A stretch of DNA of 5,433 nucleotides from Hyphomicrobiales bacterium (GTDB lineage Bacteria; Pseudomonadota; Alphaproteobacteria; Rhizobiales; S144-23): NCBI GenBank assembly GCA_015494375.1, contig WGBL01000164.1, forward strand, positions 1-5,433. The letters run 5' to 3'. A program made the position numbers and the translations under genes. This document shows positions 1 through 5,319 of this stretch, one piece after another (within the stretch, counting starts at the first letter, position 1; each line of letters opens with the position of its first letter). The notes beneath the pieces are model-generated. The model was not told the origin of the DNA and made no database searches. It saw only the letters and a list, made by a program, of their open reading frames with translations.

Positions 1-50
1 CTTGAAGCGGGGGCCAGCGGGGTCCAACGAGGGGGGTAGGGGAGACGAAA

Positions 51-542
51 ATGACAATCCGCCATGTTGTTCTTTCGGGGCTCATCGCCGCAGGCACGGC
101 GCTCTCAGCCTCTCAAGCACTCGCCGCCGACCTCTATGAGGGGACTATCGACGAATACGACCAGCGATATGACCGGCGCGATTATTCCTCGCCCGCGCCT
201 TATGATGGTGAACGTGAGCCCTATAGACGGCCCCGCCACTATGGCGCCTATGAGGACGAGCGGCCCTATGGCGAGCGTGAGGAGGGCTATGGGCGAAGGT
301 TTGCCTGCCTCAGCAAACGTGAGATCCGCAAGAAGCTGCGTCGCCAGGGCTGGAGCAATTTCAAGGACGTGCGTCTGAAACGGGATGCGGTGGTCTTTAC
401 AGCGGCGCGTCCCAACGGCCTCGTCTATCGTTTACGGATCGACACCTGTGACGGCGTCATTCTGAGAGCCGAGCTCTTGAAGCGTCCCTATTCGCCCTAT
501 TGGCGGCGCAAGACGGCGCATTCGGACGTGCCGGCGTACTGA
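51..542 (+). CDS. Secreted Tyr/Arg-rich protein with C-terminal Cys-pair domain
   Basis: A protein of 163 residues whose function I do not recognise. Residues 1-25 form a standard Sec signal peptide (basic MTIRH, hydrophobic core, cleavage after QALA), so the mature protein should be periplasmic or surface-exposed. Residues 29-82 are low complexity, rich in Tyr, Arg, Glu and Pro, with about ten tyrosines, and are probably disordered. Residues 84-145 look like a small folded domain: a helix beginning CLSKREIRKKLRRQGW, then beta strands ending in YRLRIDTCDGVILRAELL. Cys86 and Cys133 are the only cysteines and could form a disulfide. Short exported proteins with this CLS-REI-LR-QGW start and RLRID-GxI end are common in Hyphomicrobiales and resemble PepSY-like folds; this is family memory, not a search. 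The start is supported by GGAG at 41-44, six bases before ATG. No neighbour in the window reads with it. Confidence 0.85.
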   Translation: MTIRHVVLSGLIAAGTALSASQALAADLYEGTIDEYDQRYDRRDYSSPAPYDGEREPYRRPRHYGAYEDERPYGEREEGYGRRFACLSKREIRKKLRRQGWSNFKDVRLKRDAVVFTAARPNGLVYRLRIDTCDGVILRAELLKRPYSPYWRRKTAHSDVPAY

Positions 543-945
543 GCCGCTTGGTGCCGGGAGGCTGTGTCGGAAGCCGTGTGACACAAGTGGGGTTGGCGCT
601 GCGCGCAGTGCGGCCGATCCTCGCGCATCGTCGATCCCTGCGCATGGTCCTTGGCGCGAGCCTGGCCCTGTCGGAGTCCTGGCCTCGTCCGAGGCGTTGC
701 CTTGTCGGAGGCTTTGCCCTGTCGGAGGCTTTGCAAGTGTGCGGCCACAAACCTGCGGCCAACGCTCCATGGCTCGGAATGCACCTGGCACCCCCAACCT
801 CTCTCGGCTCTTTCTGAGCATCCCCCCTCTTGCTATAGACCAGCCTCCTTATGGTTATGGAGCAGCCTCCTGACCGCGCCCTATGCGGCCGGGCGCGCGC
901 AGTGACCGTGCTGTGACGAGCATCGAGAGAGGGCGGCACGAGCCC
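543..945. other. Gene-free gap upstream of the hydrolase
   Basis: About 400 bases with no convincing gene. The open frames here are short or continue antisense through the hydrolase, and none has protein-like composition. The gap holds the 17-bp tandem repeat at 658-741 and a weak minus-10-like TATAGA at 834-839, preceded only by a poor minus-35 candidate near 811-816. I see no clear terminator with a T-run after the left-hand gene, and no tRNA. Confidence 0.6.
658..741 (+). repeat. Tandem repeat, about 17 bp, five units
   Basis: Five adjacent units start at 658, 674, 691, 708 and 725; the first is 16 bases and the others 17. The best-preserved unit reads GAGGCTTTGCCCTGTCG (708-724). The third differs from it at two positions; the first two are more diverged; the fifth keeps GAGGCTTTGC and then degrades. 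It lies in non-coding sequence about 200 bases before the hydrolase start. The period is not a multiple of three, which argues against a coding origin. Confidence 0.75.
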
Positions 946-1890
946 ATGGAGCTGATCAGCCTCGCCAAGAACCCGGTGCCGAGCGGTGCCCGCTGTGCCG
1001 CTTTCGAGAGCTTTGACGGCACACGCCACCGCTTTGCCATCTGGCAGAAAAGCCGCGGCCCGCAGCGCGGCACCGTCTGCCTTTTTGGCGGCCGCACCGA
1101 GTTCATTGAGAAATACTTCGAGGTCGTTGCCGATCTCAGGCGGCGCGGTTTTGCGGTCGCGACCATGGATTGGCGTGGGCAGGGCGGCTCGCACCGGCCA
1201 CTCAGCAACCCGCGCAAGGGGCATATCGACCGTTACAGCACCTATGACAAGGATCTCGTGCGGTTTATGCGCGACATCGTGCTGCCCGACTGCCCACCGC
1301 CTTATATGGCCCTCGCCCATTCCATGGGCGGCAATATCCTTTTGCGCGCCGCCCGCATGTCGGGTTGCTGGTTTGATCGCATGGTGCTGGTGGCACCGAT
1401 GATCCGGCTCGCGCGCAATGGTTGGACCTCGACGCATGGTCTTGCGCGCGTTCTCGCCGAAGGGCTTTCTGCGATCGGGCTCGGGCGCATGTACGTTCCC
1501 GGAGCGGGCGATGCGGGTTGGGAGGACGAGCCGTTCGAGGGCAATGTGCTGACCTCGAGCCAGGAGCGATACACCCGCAATCAGGCGATTGTCGCGCGCG
1601 CGCCCGAGCTTGCCATCGGCGGGCCCACCATCGGCTGGCTGCGGGCGTCATTGCGCTCCATGAGCCTTGTCACGAGCCCCGAGTTCGTGCGCTCCGTCCG
1701 TGTGCCCGTGCTGCTCATTGCCGCCGGTGACGACCGGGTGGTGTCGTCACGCGCAATCGAGGATTTCGCCGTCCAGATCAAGCTCGGCACCCATATCGTC
1801 ATTCCCCATGCACGACACGAGATCCTGCAGGAGCGCAATGAATTTCGCCAGCAGTTCTGGGCCGCCTTCGATGCCTATGTCGGCATCTGA
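946..1890 (+). CDS. Alpha/beta hydrolase, lysophospholipase L2 (PldB)-like
   Basis: A 314-residue serine hydrolase of the monoglyceride lipase/lysophospholipase branch, expected to cleave acyl esters of lysophospholipids or monoacylglycerols. The nucleophile elbow is AHSMGG with Ser126. The oxyanion-side motif FGGRTEFIEKY is at 47-57, followed by MDWRGQGGS at 74-82. The acid is in GDDRVV (Asp262 or Asp263) and the histidine in HARHEIL (His291). Residues from about 155 to 235 form the lid. Length and motif order are complete for the family. There is no signal peptide or membrane segment, so it is probably cytoplasmic. I chose ATG 946 because homology-like sequence begins there and a purine-rich GAGAGAGGG lies 12 bases upstream; an in-frame ATG at 883 would add 21 residues of unlikely composition. 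It converges on psd with a 19-base gap. Substrate is uncertain; the gene could be named pldB, but family assignment is safer. Confidence 0.9.
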   Translation: MELISLAKNPVPSGARCAAFESFDGTRHRFAIWQKSRGPQRGTVCLFGGRTEFIEKYFEVVADLRRRGFAVATMDWRGQGGSHRPLSNPRKGHIDRYSTYDKDLVRFMRDIVLPDCPPPYMALAHSMGGNILLRAARMSGCWFDRMVLVAPMIRLARNGWTSTHGLARVLAEGLSAIGLGRMYVPGAGDAGWEDEPFEGNVLTSSQERYTRNQAIVARAPELAIGGPTIGWLRASLRSMSLVTSPEFVRSVRVPVLLIAAGDDRVVSSRAIEDFAVQIKLGTHIVIPHARHEILQERNEFRQQFWAAFDAYVGI

Positions 1891-1909
1891 TACCGGCGCA
1901 CCCCGGCCA

Positions 1910-2731
1910 TCAGACCACACGTGCGCTGCGCTCGGCTGCGGCCAGGTTGGCATCGGCGATGACCGTCTCTCCCGCGATCATCGTCTGGCCGACGGCGACG
2001 AGCGGTGTGACCTCGGCCGGCAAATAGAGGTCGACCCGGCTGCCAAGGCGTATGATGCCGATGCGCGCGCCGACACCCACCCGCTCGCCTTCCTCAACGA
2101 AGGCAACGACGCGGCGAAAGAGCCGGCTTGCGATCTGCACCACGGCGACCTCCTGTGATCCATTGCCATCTGATTTGTGAGCCGCGCGCGCCTCGCTGGA
2201 ATCGGGTGCCGCGCTTTGCGCCTCCCCATCTTGCGGCTCCACACCTTGCGGCGGGCTTGTGCGAATGACAAAGATGCGGTGCTCTTTTTCTTCCTCAGCT
2301 TCTTCTCGGCCTGGGCCGCCAACGCCGCCGACACGATGGCGGATCCGCTCGATGGTGCCGGAGACGGGGGCGCGGGTGATGTGAACATCGGCGAGTGAGA
2401 TGGCAATCGAGATACGCAGGCAGCGCTCGGCCGCAAGGCCGAGGTCGCTCGGTGGCGCGAGGCGCTCGATGGCCTCAACGCGCCCATCGGCGGGCGCGAC
2501 CACGAGCCCCGCGCCCTGGGGCACCACCCGGTCGGGATCGCGAAAGGTGTAGGCGATCACGAGCGTTGCCAAGGCGCCAAGCCAGCCGAGCGGGCTCCAG
2601 AGGGCAAAGAGCACAAGGGTGGCAAGGAACGCCAGCCCGATGATGACATGGCCGTCGCGATGAATGGGCTGGATGAGCGCGCCCAACCGATCGAGCAGCC
2701 CTTGGCGTTCGTCCACCTTATCAATCCCCAT
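1910..2731 (-). CDS. psd: Phosphatidylserine decarboxylase proenzyme
   Basis: Converts phosphatidylserine to phosphatidylethanolamine at the inner membrane using a self-made pyruvoyl group. The 273-residue proenzyme has a membrane-anchoring hydrophobic stretch at 28-61, YTFRDPDR at 61-68, the APADGRV motif with Asp82, DVHITRAPVSG at 115-125 with His117, and the self-cleavage site LGS-RVDLYLP. Cleavage between Gly230 and Ser231 would give a beta chain of 230 and an alpha chain of 43 residues. These match the short bacterial Psd type, usually about 210-235 residues. The excess lies at about 136-194, where an acidic run (REEAEEEKE) and a polar Ser/Asp/Gly/Ala tail replace the usual KASxxNER-type loop. 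The ATG at 2731 is the only good start: it follows murA by 31 bases and aligns with normal Psd N-termini, although no strong ribosome site is visible. Probably co-transcribed with murA. The usual partner pssA is not downstream. Confidence 0.95.
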   Translation of the reverse strand: MGIDKVDERQGLLDRLGALIQPIHRDGHVIIGLAFLATLVLFALWSPLGWLGALATLVIAYTFRDPDRVVPQGAGLVVAPADGRVEAIERLAPPSDLGLAAERCLRISIAISLADVHITRAPVSGTIERIRHRVGGVGGPGREEAEEEKEHRIFVIRTSPPQGVEPQDGEAQSAAPDSSEARAAHKSDGNGSQEVAVVQIASRLFRRVVAFVEEGERVGVGARIGIIRLGSRVDLYLPAEVTPLVAVGQTMIAGETVIADANLAAAERSARVV

Positions 2732-2762
2732 TTCAGCAGCGCGCGAGGAGGCCGCAACGCCC

Positions 2763-4052
2763 TCACGACGAGAGGCGCTCGATGACCGCGCCACAGTTGC
2801 CGAGCTTGCGCTCGAGATTCTCAAAGCCCCGGTCGAGGTGGTAGACGCGATTGATGATCGTCTCCCCCTCGGCCGCAAGGCCCGCGATCACCAGCGAGAC
2901 CGAGGCCCTGAGGTCGGTCGCCATCACAGGCGCGCCCTTGAGCTGCGCCACACCGCGGACGGTCGCAAGGTCCCCCTGGAGCGTTATGTTGGCACCAAGC
3001 CGCACGAGCTCCTGAACATGCATGAAACGGTTCTCGAAAATCGTCTCACGGATGGTGCTGGTTCCGGCCGCGCGCGTCATCAGCGCCATGAGCTGGGCCT
3101 GAAGGTCGGTGGGAAAGCCCGGGAAGGGGCGCGTCTCCACATCGACCGGCTGCAACGGGACGTCGTTACGGCGAACGCGGATGGCGCCATCCTCGGGTTT
3201 GATCGCGACCCCGGCGCGCTCGAGCACATCGAGAGCGGCCTCAAGCAGCTCGGCCCGCGCGCCCTTGAGCAGGACATCGCCACCGGTCGCGGCAACAGCC
3301 ATGGCGTAGGTGCCCGTCTCGATGCGATCGGGCAAGACCGCATGCCGGGCGGCCCCGAGGCTGCTTACGCCCGCAATAGTGAGCGTGCCGGTGTCGATGC
3401 CATCGATCCGGGCGCCCATGGCCTGCAAACAGCGCGCGACATCGCCCACTTCGGGCTCGCGGGCGGCGTTTTCGATCACCGTCTCGCCACGGGCAAGGCT
3501 TGCCGCCATCATCACGCAAATGGTGGCGCCCACCGACACCTTCGGGAAGATAATCCGCCCGCCCCTGAGGCCGCCGGGCGCCCGCGCCACCACATAGCCG
3601 CCCTCGACATCGATCTCGGCCCCGAGCTCGGAAAGGCCCATCAGATAAAGATCGACCGGCCGCGTGCCGATGGCACAGCCGCCAGGCATCGAGACGCGCG
3701 CCTCATGACAGCGTGCGAGCAGAGGCCCCAGGACCCAAAAGCTCGCCCGCATCTTCGCCACCAGATCATAAGGGGCGGTGGTATCGACAATCTCGCGGGC
3801 CTCGAGATGGTACGTTTCGCCGGGATGGGGCGGGGCGCCCGAACGCTTGCCTTCCATGGCGATGTCGACGCCGTGATTGCGCAGGATGCGCGCCAGAAGC
3901 GTGACATCGGCAAGGTGCGGCACATTCTCGAGCGTCAGCCGCTCGGCGCTCAACAGGCTCGCGATCATGAGCGGCAAAGTGGCGTTCTTGGCGCCCGAAA
4001 TCTCAATCTCGCCCTCGAGCCGCCGGCCGCCTCTGACGCGAATCCTATCCAT
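2763..4052 (-). CDS. murA: UDP-N-acetylglucosamine 1-carboxyvinyltransferase
   Basis: First committed step of peptidoglycan synthesis in the cytoplasm: transfers enolpyruvate from phosphoenolpyruvate to UDP-GlcNAc. The protein is 429 residues, the normal family length. Visible signatures are SGAKNA with Lys22 and Asn23, the active-site loop PGGCAIGTRPVD with Cys126 and Arg131 (equivalents of E. coli Cys115 and Arg120), FPTDLQAQ with Asp316 (E. coli Asp305) and the C-terminal YHLDRGFENLE with Arg408. Because residue 126 is Cys rather than Asp, the enzyme is of the fosfomycin-sensitive type by family rule. ATG 4052 gives the canonical MDRIRVRGG start; AGGA at 4066-4069 lies 13 bases upstream, rather far. 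An in-frame ATG at 4124 would add 24 residues lacking family resemblance and would run into the preceding small gene. The start overlaps the end of that gene by 8 bases, suggesting translational coupling; psd follows. Confidence 0.98.
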   Translation of the reverse strand: MDRIRVRGGRRLEGEIEISGAKNATLPLMIASLLSAERLTLENVPHLADVTLLARILRNHGVDIAMEGKRSGAPPHPGETYHLEAREIVDTTAPYDLVAKMRASFWVLGPLLARCHEARVSMPGGCAIGTRPVDLYLMGLSELGAEIDVEGGYVVARAPGGLRGGRIIFPKVSVGATICVMMAASLARGETVIENAAREPEVGDVARCLQAMGARIDGIDTGTLTIAGVSSLGAARHAVLPDRIETGTYAMAVAATGGDVLLKGARAELLEAALDVLERAGVAIKPEDGAIRVRRNDVPLQPVDVETRPFPGFPTDLQAQLMALMTRAAGTSTIRETIFENRFMHVQELVRLGANITLQGDLATVRGVAQLKGAPVMATDLRASVSLVIAGLAAEGETIINRVYHLDRGFENLERKLGNCGAVIERLSS

Positions 4053-4302
4053 GATTGTTGTCTTGTCCTGGTCTGCCACGTGGCTCTGGCTTGTTGTTCT
4101 CGTTATCCACGGCCATGGTGGCATTGGTCATGGCGTCTCTCGCCATGGTCGAAGGGCTTGTCGTCTCGTTGCCGCAACGCTCCGGCCTGCGCAGCCGTCG
4201 GGCGCGCATGAGGGCCTTGCGTTTGGCCAGGTTCTCGCGCAGTGCACGCGCGAGCCGCTCGCGGCGATCGGGTTCGGCGTTTCCGGTCGAGGGCTTGGAC
4301 AT
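4045..4302 (-). CDS. Small basic hypothetical protein upstream of murA
   Basis: An 85-residue protein of unknown function. Residues 8-36 form a strongly basic, probably helical segment containing RERLARALRENLAKRKALMR; the rest, from about 40, is polar, rich in Asn, Thr, Glu and Pro, and likely disordered. No signal peptide, membrane segment or cysteine pair is seen. Small proteins with an LRxNLxxRKAxxRAR helix are, from memory, frequent in alphaproteobacteria and often annotated only as hypothetical. The start at 4302 is favoured by GGATCAGG just upstream on this strand; ATG 4335 is an alternative adding 11 residues without a ribosome site. Its TAG overlaps the murA ATG by 8 bases (ATGGATAG), which supports it being translated and coupled to murA. 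A role in RNA or nucleic-acid binding would be a guess from charge alone. Confidence 0.7.
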   Translation of the reverse strand: MSKPSTGNAEPDRRERLARALRENLAKRKALMRARRLRRPERCGNETTSPSTMARDAMTNATMAVDNENNKPEPRGRPGQDNNHG

Positions 4303-4370
4303 GGCACCTGATCCAGGTTGCTGCATCCGCGCCATTCTTCAAGCAAGAGCCAAGCCGATTTGCAAGGGGG

Positions 4371-4450
4371 CAGGCCGCGAGGCGAAGAGGCGGAAAAGCG
4401 AACAGGCTGCAAGGCGAACAGGCGGCAAAGGGAACACGCGGCAAAGCGAG
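4371..4450 (-). repeat. Tandem repeat, 16 bp, five units
   Basis: Five exact-length 16-base units start at 4371, 4387, 4403, 4419 and 4435. On the plus strand the consensus is close to CAGGCGGCAAAGCGAA; individual units differ at about two to five positions. On the minus strand the consensus is TTCGCTTTGCCGCCTG. It sits roughly 70-150 bases upstream of the small gene and murA, in non-coding DNA. It shares the core GCTTTGCC with the repeat at 658-741, there on the opposite strand. Confidence 0.75.
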
Positions 4451-4475
4451 CGTCTTCCTGCGCGATAGCTTTGCC
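4440..4475. repeat. Inverted repeat at the edge of the tandem array
   Basis: GGCAAAGC at 4440-4447 and GCTTTGCC at 4468-4475 are perfect 8-base arms around a 20-base loop. The left arm belongs to the fifth tandem unit. There is no T-run on either side, so it is not a canonical terminator; it may be a hairpin or simply a solitary inverted copy of the repeat core. Confidence 0.4.
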
Positions 4476-4676
4476 CAGGCGGTCTGCCCTACGAGATTTC
4501 CTGCCAACTGCCATGGGATCTCCAGTCTGAGCTCCCACGCGATTGCCCTCGCGAGCCAATGGGATCGACCCGCGCCATCCCACAAGCTCCCCGCGCCTTC
4601 CCACCAGAACCGACGTCAAGAGTGGGGCCCCGCGGACTTTATGCGCTTGCGTCGTTCTGCCGCGCACATTGAGACT

Positions 4677-4701
4677 TTCGCATATTCAAATATGCGAATA
4701 T
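4677..4701 (+). promoter_or_regulatory. AT-rich palindromic operator, ArsR-family-like
   Basis: Two overlapping palindromes sit in an AT-rich island within GC-rich DNA. The first has 9-base arms TTCGCATAT (4677-4685) and ATATGCGAA (4690-4698) around TCAA. The second is ATATTC (4682-4687), eight bases, GAATAT (4696-4701), which contains ATTC-N8-GAAT. That spacing matches what I recall for sulfide/persulfide-sensing ArsR repressors such as SqrR and BigR. A possible minus-35 TTGAGA at 4669-4674 would place the minus-10 (near TATGCG, 4691-4696) inside the palindrome, a typical repressor position. It lies about 97 bases before the cytochrome start. No regulator gene is in the window, so the binding protein is inferred. 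Confidence 0.55.
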
Positions 4702-4785
4702 ATGTTGCGTCAGTTCACGGGCGTTCAGCCCACGGCAACTGACCTCATCCAGAACCCCGGATGGGAAGCCCGAATGGGAAGCAAT

Positions 4786-4792
4786 GGGAGGG
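4786..4792 (+). promoter_or_regulatory. Ribosome binding site deciding the cytochrome start
   Basis: GGGAGGG ends five bases before ATG 4798. It is the strongest Shine-Dalgarno match near this gene and sets the start ahead of the signal peptide, against the in-frame upstream ATG codons at 4774 and 4543. Confidence 0.7.
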
Positions 4793-4797
4793 TTCCG

Positions 4798-5139
4798 ATG
4801 AAGATTTTCAATCGACCATCTTTGCCGGCGGTGGCGCTGGTTGCGGTGGTCATCTCGGCGACTGCGCTGTCTGCGTTCGCGCAGGAGAAGAAGGCCGAGC
4901 CGAGCTGGGCCGACAACATGGCCAAGATCGCCGAGATGTGGGCGAAGCTCGGCCAGAAGTGGGCCGATGCCATGCCCGAGATGGCCGACCAGATCAACCA
5001 GTCGTGCGTCAGCTGCCATGCGGCCAAGGACCAGGCCTACCAGGAGCTGGCCCAATCGCTCGCCAAGTCGCTCAGCAACTCCGCCGAGGAGCTCGCAAAG
5101 CATATCGAGAAATACAGTGGCGAGAAAAAGAGCGAATAG
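4798..5139 (+). CDS. Small exported monoheme cytochrome c-like protein
   Basis: A 113-residue precursor. Residues 1-28 are a Sec signal peptide ending SAFA, so the mature protein of about 85 residues is periplasmic. The single heme-attachment motif is CVSCH (Cys70, Cys73, His74), which should receive heme c by the Ccm pathway. Two helices are predicted around it: residues 35-67, with WADNM at 37-41 and WADAM at 55-59 spaced 18 residues apart, and residues 75-106. No methionine follows the heme motif, so a class I fold with a downstream Met ligand is unlikely. Axial ligand candidates are Met59, Met62 or His102, or the heme may be five-coordinate. It resembles half of a class II cytochrome c'-like bundle but is shorter than that family (about 125-130 mature residues). 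I cannot assign a partner; electron transfer or gas/sulfur-ligand binding are possibilities. An ArsR-like operator lies upstream. Confidence 0.8.
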   Translation: MKIFNRPSLPAVALVAVVISATALSAFAQEKKAEPSWADNMAKIAEMWAKLGQKWADAMPEMADQINQSCVSCHAAKDQAYQELAQSLAKSLSNSAEELAKHIEKYSGEKKSE

Positions 5140-5141
5140 CA

Positions 5142-5174
5142 CGTGATCGCTAATCGTTAAATGGCGTGATCGCT
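5142..5174 (+). repeat. Short direct repeat CGTGATCGCT
   Basis: CGTGATCGCT occurs at 5142-5151 and again at 5165-5174, 23 bases apart start to start, just after the cytochrome stop codon. Spacing of about two helical turns could suit paired protein binding, but two ten-base copies may also be a local duplication. Confidence 0.4.
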
Positions 5175-5198
5175 CAATCTAACCCAATCCCCAAGATA

Positions 5199-5238
5199 CA
5201 GCGGCCGGGGCGACGCCGAGCGCGCCCAACGGCCGCTG
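5199..5238. other. GC-rich inverted repeat between the exported genes
   Basis: CAGCGGCCG (5199-5207) and CGGCCGCTG (5230-5238) form perfect 9-base arms around a 22-base loop. A stem could form in RNA, but no T-run follows, so it is not a standard intrinsic terminator. It may protect or attenuate the transcript between the cytochrome and the next gene. Confidence 0.4.
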
Positions 5239-5319
5239 GATAAACAAACTGGGAATCACACACCCGAAACGAGATAACCAATAGCGAAACACCCAATAAG
5301 GCATGAAAGGAAATCAGCC

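Larger units (their letters stand above)
4303..4797. other. Divergent intergenic region
   Basis: Nearly 500 bases between the leftward murA operon and the rightward cytochrome gene. It must carry promoters for both, but I see no strong sigma-70 pair for the leftward operon. It contains the 16-bp tandem repeat (4371-4450), a hairpin-capable inverted repeat (4440-4475), a minor inverted repeat TGGGAT/ATCCCA (4560-4565 and 4577-4582), the AT-rich operator-like palindrome (4677-4701) and a short direct repeat ATGGGAAGC (4761-4769 and 4774-4782, with a shorter ATGGGAG at 4784-4790) running into the ribosome site of the cytochrome. A frame from 4543 is open into the cytochrome gene but has no family-like sequence before residue 1 of the signal peptide. 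Confidence 0.6.

Noticed and set aside
883..945. Upstream start of the hydrolase at ATG 883
   Set aside because: The extra 21 residues are Arg/Gly-rich with no family similarity, and 946 gives the normal N-terminus with a purine-rich site upstream.
457..1437. Long minus-strand open frame (326 codons) opposite the hydrolase and the repeat gap
   Set aside because: It mirrors the hydrolase codons, has no ribosome site or domain, and runs through the tandem repeat as low-complexity sequence.
1891..1909. Bidirectional terminator between the hydrolase and psd
   Set aside because: The 19-base gap has only short CCGG repeats and no stem followed by a T-run on either strand.
2664..4211. Long plus-strand open frame (515 codons) opposite murA
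   Set aside because: It is antisense to a textbook MurA with all catalytic residues, its composition is rich in His, Arg and Asp as expected from reverse-complement high-GC codons, and it resembles no family.
4371..4450. CRISPR array
   Set aside because: Units are 16 bases, contiguous and degenerate, with no unique spacers and no cas genes nearby.
4543..4797. In-frame N-terminal extension of the cytochrome from ATG 4543
   Set aside because: It would bury the signal peptide behind 85 residues of non-family sequence and run through the operator and promoter; a strong ribosome site precedes ATG 4798.
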